Assembly (NCBI RefSeq): GCF_007993735.1
Contig: NZ_CP042453.1
Coordinates: forward strand, 1,798,001 to 1,862,000
DNA length: 64,000 nucleotides
Source of the DNA: Arenimonas daejeonensis
Lineage (GTDB): Bacteria > Pseudomonadota > Gammaproteobacteria > Xanthomonadales > Xanthomonadaceae
Reading direction: 5' to 3'
Under the pieces are notes generated by a model. That model was not told the origin of the DNA and searched no databases. It saw nothing but the letters and a program-made list of their open reading frames with translations. How positions within the stretch are numbered: position 1 is the first letter of the stretch; each line of letters begins with the position of its first letter. The position numbers and the translations under genes are program-made. Below, in pieces: positions 45,570 to 55,461 of this stretch.

Positions 45570-46328
45570 TCAGTCGAGTTGTTCTATGCGCAGCTTGTCA
45601 TGCTCCAGCCAGATCTGCACGGCCTTGCCGAGCAGCTCTTTCGGGATTTCCTCCAGCACCTTGTAGTGGCCGGCGACCGCGACCAGCTCCGCATGGAATT
45701 CACGGCAGAAGATGCGCGCGGTGGCCAGGCCGCCGGCGCCGGCCAGGGCACGGCCGCGCAGGGCGCCATAGATATGGATGGAGCCGTCGGCGATCACTTC
45801 GGCGCCGGCGCCCACCGTGGCGCAGACCGTGAGGTCGCGGTCCTGCGCGTAGACCTGCTGGCCCGAGCGCACCGGGTGTACATGCATCAGGCCGGGTTCG
45901 GAACGGGCGGCCGGGGGTGCGGGGGCCGGAGCCGGCTCGGCGGCGGCCTTGCGCGGGGTGGGCGTGGGTTCGGCTTCGCCGTCGCGTTCGTAGGACGCCC
46001 GGAACTTGGCCAGCAGCGGCAGGCCGACGTCCTTTGAGAGCTCCTCGACCGCGCTGGTGCCATAGGCCAGGGCCACCGGCATGACGCCGGCGTCGCGCAG
46101 GGCCTCGATCAGCACGCGCACTTCGCCGATCTCCGGGCAGCGGCTCAGGCCGCCGAAGTCGAGCACGACGGCCGCGCGGGCGAAGAGTTTCGGGGCCCGC
46201 TGCACGCGCTCGGCCATCTCGGCCGCCAGGCGGGTGGCGTCGAGGGTGCGGATGCGCAGGTTGGCGATGCCGACCTGGCCGAATTTGAGTTCGCCGGCCT
46301 GTTCGTAGTCGATCGTGGTCGCCGCCAT
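45570..46328 (-). CDS. minC: Septum site-determining protein MinC
   Basis: 252 residues: N-terminal FtsZ-inhibiting domain (LNLRIRTLDA-like region, RAPKLFARAAVVLDFGGLSR, EVRVLIEALRDAGVMPVALA), a Pro/Ala/Glu linker, and the C-terminal beta-helix that binds MinD (GQQVYAQDRDLTVCATVGAG, HIYGALRGRALAGAGGLATA RIFC). Its start lies two bases from the stop of the preceding GNAT gene, so both share a transcript. Confidence 0.95.
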   Translation of the reverse strand: MAATTIDYEQAGELKFGQVGIANLRIRTLDATRLAAEMAERVQRAPKLFARAAVVLDFGGLSRCPEIGEVRVLIEALRDAGVMPVALAYGTSAVEELSKDVGLPLLAKFRASYERDGEAEPTPTPRKAAAEPAPAPAPPAARSEPGLMHVHPVRSGQQVYAQDRDLTVCATVGAGAEVIADGSIHIYGALRGRALAGAGGLATARIFCREFHAELVAVAGHYKVLEEIPKELLGKAVQIWLEHDKLRIEQLD

Positions 46329-46330
46329 GC

Positions 46331-46927
46331 TCAGGTTCCGGTCGCGAGGTTCGGCGCACGGCCGGGCAGGGTGCGGGCACGCAGCCAGGGCTGGTCGGGC
46401 AGTTTGTCGCCGTAGGCCTGGGCCACGAAGGAGTAGCTGCACATCTCCTTCATCAGCATGGCCACGCGGATATCGGTGCCCGGCATGACCTGCTGGCCGA
46501 CCTCGCGGAAGCCGAAGCTGCCGTGGAAGAGCAGGGCCGGGTCGTTGCCCGACTGCAGGAAGACCTCGCAGCACAGCTGCGGCCAGCGCAGTTCGGCGAA
46601 GCTCTGCACGTCGGCATAAAAGGCACGGCCGCGACCGCCGCCACGGCGCGGCCGGGCGATGACGATGCGGTCCACGTACAGGAAACGCTCGTGGCGTTCG
46701 CGGAACCACAGGAAGTTCGGGCTGTCGTGCGGCGTGTCCTGGCCCAGGGCGACCAGGAAGCCGGTGATCAGGCCATCCTGCTCGGCGACGCGGAAGTATT
46801 CGGCGTGCTCCCAGAAGAACCGGACCTTGGCGGCGTCCATCGGCAGGATGGACGGCCCGGCCGCGTTGTTCAGGGCTAGAACGGAATCCAGCTCGTGCTC
46901 GCGCACGTCGCGGATGGTGATCGGCAT
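46331..46927 (-). CDS. GNAT-family acetyltransferase upstream of minC
   Basis: 198 residues. N-terminal MPITIRDVREHELDSVLALN, then VAEQDGLITGFLVALGQDTP and the acetyl-CoA loop region RFLYVDRIVIARPRRGGGRG, followed by ALLFHGSFGFREVGQQVMPG. These are typical of a GNAT fold. It precedes minC with two bases between. The acceptor is unknown, and a direct link to division is only positional. Confidence 0.83.
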   Translation of the reverse strand: MPITIRDVREHELDSVLALNNAAGPSILPMDAAKVRFFWEHAEYFRVAEQDGLITGFLVALGQDTPHDSPNFLWFRERHERFLYVDRIVIARPRRGGGRGRAFYADVQSFAELRWPQLCCEVFLQSGNDPALLFHGSFGFREVGQQVMPGTDIRVAMLMKEMCSYSFVAQAYGDKLPDQPWLRARTLPGRAPNLATGT

Positions 46928-47079
46928 TGTCTTTCGGACTCCGATGGCATGGGGGCCGCCTGGGCGGGAAACGCCGGCGGGCGATCGGGTGGGGATTATC
47001 GCACGGGTGCCCGGCCGCCGGGGCAAGGCCATGACTTTCGGGGGCCTTGCCCTGGCCCGGTCCGGCCTATGATGCGCGG

Positions 47080-48253
47080 ATGCTGAACAGGTTCTCCCAT
47101 ACCCAATTGTTGCGATATGCCGGCCTGTTCACCTGGGCGGTGCTGGGCATCCCGCTGGTGGTGTTCACCTGGAACTTCCCGGCCATCGAGGCCGCGGAAG
47201 GGGCGGGCGGCTTCGCCAACCCGCGGATCCTGCTGCTGATCCTGGCCTACGGTGCCTTCGGACTCATCTATTGGCGGGTCACCTACGCGCTGGGCGCGCG
47301 CAAGTCGCAGTTCCTCGACGTGGTGCTGCTGGCCGGCCTGACCCTGTCGGCCATCATCGTCAGCAGGAAACCGGCACCGGCATGGGCGCGGTGCTGATGA
47401 TGGTGATCGCCGGCGTCATCCCCTGGCTGGTGCCGCTGCGCATCGGCGTGATCTGGCTGGTGCTGCAGCACGTGGCCCTGGTGCCGGTGTTCAGCAAGAT
47501 GGAGGGTTTCACCCCGGGCATCGCCGTGCTGCAGGCGATGACCTACGTGGGGTACTCGAGTTTCGCCATGGTCATCGGCTTCGTCGCCAAGCAGCAGGCC
47601 CAGGCCCGCGAGGAGCAGCGCCGCCTGAACGCCGAACTGCGCGCCACCCGCGCCCTGCTGGCGGAAAGCTCGCGCATGAGCGAGCGCGTGCGCATCTCGC
47701 GCGAACTGCACGACCTGCTGGGCCACCACCTGACCGCGCTCAGCCTGAACCTGGAAGTCGCCAACCACCTCACCGAGGGCCGCGCCCAGGAACACGTGCG
47801 CCAGAGCCACACCCTGGCCAAGCTGCTGCTCACCGACGTGCGCGAGGCGGTCAGCGAGATGCGCGAGGACGGCGCCATCGACCTCAGCGGTGCCATCCGC
47901 ACCCTGGTCGAGGGCGTACCGGCGCTGGACATCCGCCTGGACCTGCCCGAACCGCTGAGCATCGAAGACCCCGAGCGCGCGCATGTGCTGCTGCGCTGCA
48001 CCCAGGAAATCATCACCAACGCCGTGCGCCATGCCGGCGCCTCCACCCTGTGGCTGAGCATCGCCCGGGACAGCCACGAGGCCCGCATCCAGGCCCGCGA
48101 CGACGGCCGTGGCGCCGACGAACCGACGCAGGGCAACGGCCTGCGTGGCATCCGTGAACGGCTTGGCGCCTACGGCGGCCGGGTCGATATCATCACCGGG
48201 CGCGGGCAGGGCTTCGCGCTGGACATCCGACTTCCCTGGAGAACCCCGCATGA
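47080..48253 (+). CDS. NarL/DesK-type sensor histidine kinase (two frame breaks)
   Basis: About 391 residues after repair. Several membrane helices fill the first 160 residues (WAVLGIPLVVFTWNFPAIEA; PWLVPLRIGVIWLVLQHVAL), then HisKA_3 dimerisation with RVRISRELHDLLGHHLTALS (phospho-His) and an HATPase domain with EIITNAVRHAGASTLWLSIA and DDGRGADEPTQGNGLRGIRE. The frame breaks at about 47369 (SAIIVSR to ETGTGMGAVLMM). A second repair near 48240 would end the gene at 48253 by ATGA overlap with the regulator, as in homologues; unrepaired it runs to 48353. The signal is probably sensed in the membrane. Confidence 0.87.
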
Positions 48254-48891
48254 TCCGTGTCTGCCTCGTCGACGATCAGACCCTGGTGCGCCAGGGGGTC
48301 AAGTCCCTGCTGGAACTGGCGGACGGCATCGAAGTGATCGCCGAGGCCGGTGACGGCCGCCAGGCGGTCGAACTGATTCCCCAGATCAAGCCCGACGTCG
48401 TGCTGATGGACATGCGCATGCCGGTGATGTCCGGCCTGGAAGCGCTGCAGGCGCTGTCGGCCCAGCAGGCCCTGCCGCCGACCATCATCCTGACCACCTT
48501 CGACGACGACCAGCTGGTGCTGGCCGGCATCCGCGCCGGCGCCCGCGGTTACCTGCTCAAGGACGTCTCGCTGGACCAGCTGGTCTCGGCGATCCAGACG
48601 GTGGCGGACGGCGGTTCGCTGGTGCAACCGGCGGTCACCCAGCGCCTGCTGTCGGGGCTGGAGGGCCTGCAGAATGAATTCGTCAGCCTCGATCAGCCCG
48701 ACCCGCTGACCGACCGCGAGACCGAGATCCTGCGCCTGATGGCCGGCGGTTTCTCCAACAAGGAGATCGCCAACTCGCTCGGCGTGGCCGAAGGCACGGT
48801 GAAGAACCATGTCTCCAACATCCTCTCCAAGCTGGGCGTGCGCGACCGCACCCGGGCCGTGCTCAAGGCTTTCGAACTCAAGCTGGTCTGA
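48250..48891 (+). CDS. LuxR/NarL-family response regulator
   Basis: 213 residues. Receiver domain MIRVCLVDDQTLVRQGVKSL with phospho-Asp in DVVLMDMRMPVMSGLEAL and Lys in GYLLKDVSLDQL; C-terminal LuxR helix-turn-helix DPLTDRETEILRLMAGGFSN, KEIANSLGVAEGTVKNHVSN and ILSKLGVRDRTRAV. It follows its cognate kinase. This kinase-regulator pair resembles DesKR-type membrane-state sensors, but the targets are not visible. Confidence 0.93.
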   Translation: MIRVCLVDDQTLVRQGVKSLLELADGIEVIAEAGDGRQAVELIPQIKPDVVLMDMRMPVMSGLEALQALSAQQALPPTIILTTFDDDQLVLAGIRAGARGYLLKDVSLDQLVSAIQTVADGGSLVQPAVTQRLLSGLEGLQNEFVSLDQPDPLTDRETEILRLMAGGFSNKEIANSLGVAEGTVKNHVSNILSKLGVRDRTRAVLKAFELKLV

Positions 48892-49051
48892 GCTCCGGAG
48901 CCTGTCCCCATGGTCATTCCAGCCCATCGTGGCGGGCTTTCAGGATCGTGACGCCGGCCCCCTGCCGGGGCCGTCCTGACCTGATATCCTCTCCCGTTCC
49001 TGCGGCCGGGCATCGTGAACCCGCCGGGGGCCGTTCCTGGAGAGCTTCCGA

Positions 49052-50339
49052 ATGACCCGAGTTATCGAGTGGATTGTTTCCGTGCTGATCGTCATCGCCA
49101 TGTTCGTGGTGATCGGCCTGTTCCTGCCTTCGACGCGTTCCGTCTCGCATTCCGTCGAGACCAACCGCCCGATGTCGACGGTGAACGACCTGTTGAACGG
49201 CTTTACCCGCTTCCGTGACTGGAATGCCCTGATCAACCATGACCCGCGCATGCAGCTGACGACCACGGGCCCCGAGTCCGGCGTCGGCGCCAAGCTCGAC
49301 TTCCGCTCCAACGACCGCGTCATCGGCGCCGGTTCCTGGGAGCTGGTCGAAAGCCTGCCGGGCGAGAAGGTCGTCTATGCGCTGCAGGTGCCGGGCCGCG
49401 GCAAAGACAAGCGCATGACCTTCACCTTCGAGCGCACCGGCCAGCGCAACCAGAACGTCAAGGTCACCCAGCGTTACACGGTGAACTACGGCTGGGACCT
49501 GTTCGGCCGCTACGCCGGCCTGTACGTCACCCGCAACGTCGGTGACGACATCAAGCGCGGCCTGGACAAGCTGGGCAACCTGCTGACCACCATTCCGCGC
49601 TTCGACTACAGCGGCCATGAGCCGGGTTACCAGTTCGTCGACCTGCCGGCCATCAATGCCCTGGTGGTGACGACGGCCGCCAAGCGCGCCAACGACGACA
49701 TCGCCCTGGCCATGACCAACCAGCTCAAGTGGATCGAGCAGGTCATGGAAAAGAACGACCTCGAGTCGGCCGGTCCGATGCGCATCGTCACCAACGAGTT
49801 CAGCACCGACACCTACGGCTTTGACGTCGTGATGCCGATCCGCCGCAAGGGCACCGGTCCGAAGCCGGCCGCCGAAGAAGGCGAAGATGGCGAAGCGGCT
49901 GAAGGTGATGCCGGCGAGACCGAGACCGCCGAGGTGGCTCCGGTTGCCGCGCCGGTCGACCCGAACGCGCCGCTGGAAACCTTCGAGGTCAAGCTCGAGG
50001 GCGAGAACAACCCGGTGCTGTACGTGCAGATGCCCGCCATCCGCGCCGCCTCGACGTCCTACGTCGGTCCGTCGCCGGGCCTGGCCCGCATCCGCGACCT
50101 GGTGCGTGCCTGGGCCATGGTCCGCGGTGCCGAGACCTTCGACCGTCCCTATGACGAGTACCTCGGTCCGATCAAGGACATGCTGTCGGAAGAGGCGGAG
50201 TTCCGCGTCTACTGGCCGGTGAAGGTGCCGGGCGTCGCAACCGCCGAGCCGGTGCAGATCGCGCCGCCGCCGGCTGTCGAAGGCGAGGCGGAGGAATCCG
50301 CCGAGCCGGCCCCCCGAGGAAGAGACCTCGGCCGCCTGA
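49052..50339 (+). CDS. SRPBCC (START-like) domain protein with membrane anchor (frame broken near end)
   Basis: About 428 residues. N-terminal helix RVIEWIVSVLIVIAMFVVIG, a SRPBCC/polyketide-cyclase-like domain (RPMSTVNDLLNGFTRFRDWN to YTVNYGWDLFGRYAGLYVTR), then a GyrI-like region and an acidic Glu/Ala-rich linker. A C run at 50311-50316 is one base long; removing one gives EPAPEEETSAA and a stop at 50339. The stop is backed by a hairpin 12 bases later (50352-50378). Unrepaired, the protein is fused to the ABC ATPase downstream, which I reject. Ligand unknown. Confidence 0.82.
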
Positions 50340-50351
50340 ATCGCGACACCA

Positions 50352-50378
50352 GCAGGGCGGGCCAAGTGCCCGCCCTGC
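50352..50378 (+). terminator. Terminator-like hairpin after the SRPBCC gene
   Basis: A perfect 11-bp stem (GCAGGGCGGGC / GCCCGCCCTGC) with loop CAAGT, followed only by CATTTCC. The T run is weak. It lies between the SRPBCC stop and the ABC operon, so supports separate genes. Confidence 0.6.
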
Positions 50379-50394
50379 CATTTCCGGCGGCCGC

Positions 50395-50439
50395 ATTTCC
50401 ATCAGCCGGACTTCCATCAGTCGGACTTCAATCAGCGAG
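50395..50439 (+). repeat. Three 15-bp direct repeats before the ABC ATPase
   Basis: ATTTCCATCAGCCGG, ACTTCCATCAGTCGG and ACTTCAATCAGCGAG follow one another without gap, ending 10 bases before the ATPase ATG. They may form part of its leader or a protein-binding site. Confidence 0.7.
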
Positions 50440-50449
50440 AAGAGACCGC

Positions 50450-51382
50450 ATGATCGAGGCACACGCCCTGCACAAGCGCTACGGCCGCCTGCTGGCCGTG
50501 GATGGCATCAGCTTCAAGGTCGAGCCCGGCGAGGTACTCGGCTTCCTCGGCCCCAACGGCGCCGGCAAGTCCACCACGATGAAGATGATCGCCGGCTTCC
50601 TGGCGCCGACCTCCGGCACCGCGACCGTCTGCGGCCATGACGTGCAGTCGGACCAGATGGCGGCGCGCCGCGCCCTGGGCTACCTGCCCGAAGGCGCCCC
50701 CGGTTACGGTGAAATGAGCCCCGAGGGTTTCCTGGGGTTCGTCGCCGACGTGCGCGGCCTGCGTGGCGCACGAAGGCAGGAGCGGATGAAGGCCGTGCTC
50801 GAACGCCTGGCCCTGCAGGGCGTGCTGCACCAGCCGATCGACACCCTGTCCAAGGGTTTCAAGCGCCGGGTCGGCCTGGCCGCGGCCATCCTGCACGATC
50901 CGCCGGCGCTGATCCTGGACGAACCCACCGACGGCCTGGACCCGAACCAGAAGCACGAAGTGCGTGGCCTGATCCGCGAACTGGCGCGCGAGCGCACCGT
51001 GCTGCTGTCCACCCACATCCTCGAGGAAGTGGAGGCCGTGTGCAGCCGCGCCATGATCGTCGCCCGCGGCAAGGTGCTGGCCGACGCCACGCCTGCCGAA
51101 CTGCTGGCACGTTCGCGCTACCAGGGGGCGGCCTCGCTGCTGGCGACCGACAGCATCGCCGCACGCGCCGCACTGGATGGCATGCCCGGCGTAAGCGGCT
51201 TCGACCAGGACGCCGGCGACGGCCGCCTGTACGTGTTCCCGCAGGGCAGCCGCCCGGTGTCGCTGGACGCCGTGGCCGAACGCCTGCGCCAGCGCGGCGT
51301 CGCCCACAGCGGCCTGCAGCCCGAACGCGGCCGGCTGGACGAGGTCTTCCGCCGCATCACCACCCCGGAGTCGCAGGCATGA
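50450..51382 (+). CDS. ABC transporter ATP-binding protein (Gld-like export system)
   Basis: 310 residues. Walker A FLGPNGAGKSTTMKMIAGFL, Q-loop and signature region LPEGAPGYGEMSPEGFLGFV, IDTLSKGFKRRVGLAAAI (signature variant LSKGFKRR), Walker B ALILDEPTDGLDPNQKHEVR and switch STHILEEVEAVCSRAMIVAR. It belongs with the following permease, GldG-like and DUF4340 genes, all overlapping or within four bases. Such sets move unknown cargo across the inner membrane; in gliding bacteria relatives are called GldA/F/G. Confidence 0.92.
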   Translation: MIEAHALHKRYGRLLAVDGISFKVEPGEVLGFLGPNGAGKSTTMKMIAGFLAPTSGTATVCGHDVQSDQMAARRALGYLPEGAPGYGEMSPEGFLGFVADVRGLRGARRQERMKAVLERLALQGVLHQPIDTLSKGFKRRVGLAAAILHDPPALILDEPTDGLDPNQKHEVRGLIRELARERTVLLSTHILEEVEAVCSRAMIVARGKVLADATPAELLARSRYQGAASLLATDSIAARAALDGMPGVSGFDQDAGDGRLYVFPQGSRPVSLDAVAERLRQRGVAHSGLQPERGRLDEVFRRITTPESQA

Positions 51383-52113
51383 GCGCGGTGATGGCGGTGT
51401 TCAAGCGCGAGTTCGCCAGCTATTTCGCCACGCCGCTGGCAGCGGTGTTCCTAGTGATCTTCCTGATGCTGGCGATGGCCTTCACCTTCTACCTCGGCGG
51501 CTTCTACGAAGCCGGCCAGGCCGACCTGCAGCCGTTCTTCCGCTTCCATCCCTGGCTATACCTGCTGCTGGCGCCCGCGGTGGCGATGCGGCTGTGGGCC
51601 GAGGAACGCAAGGCCGGCACGCTGGAGCTGCTGCTGACGCTGCCGCTGGGGCTGTGGCAGGCGGTGCTGGGCAAGTTCCTCGCGGCCTGGGCCTTCCTGG
51701 GCCTGGCGCTGGCGTTGACCTTCCCTATCTGGGTGACGGTGGCCTGGCTGGGTGATCCCGACCACGGCACCATCCTGGCCGCCTACCTGGGCAGCTGGCT
51801 GATGGCCGGCGCCTTCCTGGCGATCGGCAGTGCGCTCTCGGCCGCCACGCGCAGCCAGGTGGTGGCCTTCATCCTTACGGTGCTGGTCTGCCTGCTGCTG
51901 CTGTTGGCCGGCTTCCCGATGGCGCTGGACCTGGTGCGCGGCTGGGCCCCGCAGTCCTGGGTGGACGCCTTCGCGGGCCTGAGCTTCCTCACCCATTTCC
52001 ATGCCATCAGCCGTGGCGTGCTGGACCTGCGCGACGTGCTGTACTTCCTGCTCAGCATCGCCGCCTGGCTCACCGCCACGGTGCTGGTTATCGACCTGAA
52101 GAAGGCCGACTGA
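51379..52113 (+). CDS. ABC transporter permease (GldF-like)
   Basis: 244 residues with six membrane helices. MSAVMAVFKREFASYFATPL is the conserved N-terminus of GldF/ABC-2 permeases, followed by EERKAGTLELLLTLPLGLWQ. It starts inside the stop codon of the ATPase (ATGA) and ends three bases before the GldG-like gene. Membrane partner of the ATPase. Confidence 0.9.
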   Translation: MSAVMAVFKREFASYFATPLAAVFLVIFLMLAMAFTFYLGGFYEAGQADLQPFFRFHPWLYLLLAPAVAMRLWAEERKAGTLELLLTLPLGLWQAVLGKFLAAWAFLGLALALTFPIWVTVAWLGDPDHGTILAAYLGSWLMAGAFLAIGSALSAATRSQVVAFILTVLVCLLLLLAGFPMALDLVRGWAPQSWVDAFAGLSFLTHFHAISRGVLDLRDVLYFLLSIAAWLTATVLVIDLKKAD

Positions 52114-52116
52114 ACC

Positions 52117-53979
52117 ATGAAGCCCTTCAACAGACGTTCCTATCATGTGATCGCGCTGGCCCTGGTGGCGCTGGCCTTCGTCGCCCTGGTGGCGCTGTCC
52201 ACGGTGGCCCTGCGCGGCGCCCGCCTGGACCTGACCGACAAGCAGCTGTACACGCTGTCCGAAGGCACCCGCAATATCCTGGGCAAGATCGAGGAGCCGA
52301 TCACGCTCAAACTCTATTACTCCGAACACGCCACCCGCGACCTGCAGCAGTTCCGCGTCTTCGCCACCCGTGTGCGCGAGATGCTGGAAGAGGTCGCCGC
52401 CCGGTCCGGCGGCAAGGTGGTGCTGGAGGTGATCGACCCCGAGCCGTTTTCCGAGGCCGAGGACCAGGCCGCGGCCTTCGGACTGCAGGCGGTGCCACTG
52501 GGCGCCAGCGGCGACAAGCTGTACTTCGGACTGGTCGGCCTGAACAGCACCGACGGCGAGACCACGATGCCCTTCATCCAGCCGGACAAGGAATCGTTCC
52601 TCGAATACGACATCGCCAAGCTCATCTCCACGCTCAGCGTCGACACCCGGCCGGTGGTCGCCCTGATCAGCAGCCTGCCCACCGGCCCGAGCATGGATCC
52701 CACCGGCCGCCCGAACCCGGGCTGGGTGGTGGACCGCCAGATCAGCGAGCTGTTCGAGCTGCGACGCCTGCAGGGTTTCCCGACCAGCATCGCCGACGAC
52801 GTGGACCTGCTGATGCTCGTGCATCCGAAGCAGCTGCCGGAGGACACGCTGTACGCGATCGACCAGTTCGTGCTGCGCGGCGGCCGCCTGCTGGCTTTCG
52901 TGGATCCGGATTCCGAGGTCGACCAGTCCGGCGTGGATCCGCTGGATCCGCTGTCGCTGGATGTGCCGCGCACCTCTGACCTGCCGGCGCTGTTCAATGC
53001 CTGGGGCATCACCTACGACGTCAGCCGCGTGGTGCTGGACGAGGTGCACGCGCTGCAGGTGCAGCCCGATCCCAACGGCCCGCCGGTGCGCCACCTGGCC
53101 GTGCTGGGCCTGGGCAAGGACGCCCTGAACCAGGACGACGTGGTGTCGGCCGAACTCGAGACGCTGAATTTCTCCAGCGTGGGTGCGCTGGGCCTGGCGG
53201 AAGGTTCGCCGTTGGCGATGGAGGCCCCTGGTGCAGAGTTCCGGCGCCTCGGACCTGGCGCGTGTGCAGCGCGTGCGCGAAACCGCCAGCGAACCGGATC
53301 GGCTGCGCGAGGATTTCCAGGCCAACGGCCAGCCCTTCGTCCTGGCGGCGCGTTTCACGGGCACGCCGGGCACTGCCTTCCCGGCCCGTTCGGGCGACAA
53401 GCACCTGGCGCAGGCCCGTGCGCCGGTGAACGTGATCGTGGTGGCCGATACCGACATGCTCACCGACCGGCTCTGGGTGCAGGCGCGCGATTTCCTGGCC
53501 AGCCGGTCTACAACGCCTTCGCCAACAACGGCGACTTCGTCTACAACGCGGTGGACAATCTGGTCGGCAACTCCGACCTGATCGCGGTGCGCACGCGCGC
53601 GGTGGCGGCGCGTCCGTTCGAGCGGGTCGCGGCCCTGCGGCGCAGCGCCGAGGAGCGTTATCGCAGCAAGGAAATGGAACTGCAGCAGCAGCTCGACGCG
53701 CTGGAGCAGGAATTGACGCGGCTGCAGCAGCCCGGCCCCGAGGGCCAGGCGCAGGCGCTGACCACGCAGCAGCAGGCCGAGATCCTGCGTTTCCAGGACG
53801 AGAAGCTGCGCATGCGCAAGGAACTGCGCGAAGTCCAGCACCGCCTGAATGCCGACATCGAGACGCTGGGCGCGCGCCTGAAACTGATCAACATCCTGGG
53901 CATGCCGGTGCTGGTGGTGCTGGTGGCGCTGTTCGTGGCCTGGCGGCGCTGGGCGCGCCGGCGCGCGGCGGAGGCCTGA
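52117..53979 (+). CDS. GldG-family ABC-associated protein (two compensating frame breaks)
   Basis: About 620 residues: N-terminal membrane helix (YHVIALALVALAFVALVALS), large periplasmic part with LDLTDKQLYTLSEGTRNILG and PVVALISSLPTGPSMDPTGR, a coiled-coil near the end (residues about 515-590, rich in Gln/Glu/Leu), and a C-terminal helix ILGMPVLVVLVALFVAWRRW. From about 53228 to 53507 the true frame is the second one (VQRVRETASEPDRLREDFQA; PVNVIVVADTDMLTDRLWVQ). One extra base then one missing base explain it. A GATase-like/Gldg fold is known in this family. Third gene of the ABC set. Confidence 0.87.
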   Translation: MKPFNRRSYHVIALALVALAFVALVALSTVALRGARLDLTDKQLYTLSEGTRNILGKIEEPITLKLYYSEHATRDLQQFRVFATRVREMLEEVAARSGGKVVLEVIDPEPFSEAEDQAAAFGLQAVPLGASGDKLYFGLVGLNSTDGETTMPFIQPDKESFLEYDIAKLISTLSVDTRPVVALISSLPTGPSMDPTGRPNPGWVVDRQISELFELRRLQGFPTSIADDVDLLMLVHPKQLPEDTLYAIDQFVLRGGRLLAFVDPDSEVDQSGVDPLDPLSLDVPRTSDLPALFNAWGITYDVSRVVLDEVHALQVQPDPNGPPVRHLAVLGLGKDALNQDDVVSAELETLNFSSVGALGLAEGSPLAMEAPGAEFRRLGPGACAARARNRQRTGSAARGFPGQRPALRPGGAFHGHAGHCLPGPFGRQAPGAGPCAGERDRGGRYRHAHRPALGAGARFPGQPVYNAFANNGDFVYNAVDNLVGNSDLIAVRTRAVAARPFERVAALRRSAEERYRSKEMELQQQLDALEQELTRLQQPGPEGQAQALTTQQQAEILRFQDEKLRMRKELREVQHRLNADIETLGARLKLINILGMPVLVVLVALFVAWRRWARRRAAEA

Positions 53980-53982
53980 GCC

Positions 53983-55097
53983 ATGCGTCCGCGCCTGCTG
54001 GCCGGTCTGTCGGTGCTGGTGCTGGCCCTGGCCGGCAGCGCCTGGTGGCTGATCGAACGCCCGGTGGCGGGTGACGGCGAGGGCGGCGGGCTGGCCTTGC
54101 CGGGCCTGGACGAACGCCTGGATGCGCTGGAACGGCTGGAAGTCCGCGGTGCCGGCGACACCCTGCTGGTGGCGATCGAAAAAACCGACGGCCGCTGGCG
54201 CATGCCCGACCGCCTGGACTGGCCGGCGAACCAGCGCGAGGTCAGCCGTGCGCTGTTCCGCCTGGCACAGGTCCGCAAGCTCGAAGCCAAGACCGCCAAT
54301 CCGGCCCTGCACGCACGGCTGGGCGTGGAAGCCATCGTTGCCGCCGACGCCAAGGGCGCCGAGCTGCGCCTGCTGGGCGGCGGCGAGCCGCTGAGGCTGA
54401 CCATCGGCAGCAACCACCCCAGCCTGGGCGGCAGTTACGTGCGGGTGGGCGATGATCCGCAGGCCTGGCTGCTCGACGGGGACATCGGGCCGGCCCGCAA
54501 CCCCGCCGACTGGCTCGACCGCCGCCTGCTCGACCTGCCGCTGGCGCGCATCGCCGAAGTGCGGGTGGCGCCGGCGCGCGGACGCGCGTTCAGGCTGAGC
54601 CGCAGCGACGACGACCGCTTCGGCCTCGACGGCCGGCCCGCGGCGGCGCTCGCGAATGCCGACGACGGTACCGCGACGGCCGCCAGCACCGAACAGCTGC
54701 CGCTCGACGATGTCCGCGCCGACAGTGGCGCTGCGGCCGAGCAGACGGTGGTGTTCGAGAGCGTGGACGGCGTGACCGTCACCATCGCCGCCTGGCGCCA
54801 GGACAACGGCACCTGGGCGCGGTTGTCGGCGTCGCTGGACGAGGCGAAGGCCGCTGCCTGGTTCACGCAGCTCGCGGCCGCCGGCACCGGGGAATCGGCG
54901 GAGTCGGATACCGACCTGGCCGCCACCGGAACCCCGACGACCACACCGGTCCGTCCCCGGAAGAGCGCCTGCAGTCGCTGCGACAGCAGGTCGTGCGCTG
55001 GCAGGACCGCTTCGAGGGCAGGCAGTTCCTGCTGCCGCCGCAGAAGGCCGCCAACCTGATGAAAACCCGCGACGACTATCTCGCCGGGTCTCGATGA
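53983..55097 (+). CDS. DUF4340 domain protein of the ABC cluster (frame broken near end)
   Basis: About 371 residues. A membrane helix at the start (LLAGLSVLVLALAGSAWWLI) and then a DUF4340 periplasmic region with ALERLEVRGAGDTLLVAIEK, GRWRMPDRLDWPANQREVSR and NPADWLDRRLLDLPLARIAE. At 54932-54935 a C run one base short shifts the frame; repaired, the tail reads PEERLQSLRQQVVRWQDRFE and ends KTRDDYLAGSR at 55097. It begins four bases after the GldG-like gene and overlaps the next gene by ATGA. Probably a periplasmic partner of the transporter. Confidence 0.85.
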
Positions 55098-55453
55098 ACG
55101 CCGACGCGCTCCTGCGTCGTGGCCTGGCCGCATCCGGCGCGCTGGCCTGCGCCGTGGCGGTGGGGCTGTCGGCCTACGCAAGCCATGGGCTGCAGGGCCA
55201 GGACGCGCAGCGCGTGGGGCTGGCCGCGCTGTTCGCTTTCGGCCACGGCCTGGCCTTGCTGCTGCTGGCGCCCGGCGCCGCCTCGCGGCTGCGGGTGGTC
55301 GCGCTGGTGACGCTGATGCTCGGCCTGCTGCTGTTTTCGGGCAGCCTGGTCGGCGCTGCGCTGGCATCGTTGCCGGCCTCGCTGGCGCCGACCGGCGGTT
55401 TGCTGCTGATACTGGGCTGGCTCATGATCGCCGGCGACGCCCTGCGCCGCTGA
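55094..55453 (+). CDS. DUF423 membrane protein
   Basis: 119 residues, four membrane helices: GLAASGALACAVAVGLSAYA, SHGLQGQDAQRVGLAALFAF (family SHGL motif), then VVALVTLMLGLLLFSGSLVG and LAPTGGLLLILGWLMIAGDA. The YgdD-type family has no assigned function. It overlaps the DUF4340 stop and is eight bases from the glycosylase gene. Confidence 0.85.
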   Translation: MNADALLRRGLAASGALACAVAVGLSAYASHGLQGQDAQRVGLAALFAFGHGLALLLLAPGAASRLRVVALVTLMLGLLLFSGSLVGAALASLPASLAPTGGLLLILGWLMIAGDALRR

Positions 55454-55461
55454 GTACCACC

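Noticed and set aside
51556-54417. 953-codon leftward open frame over the ABC cluster
   Set aside because: Gln/His/Arg-rich antisense translation of the Gld-like genes; no domain visible.
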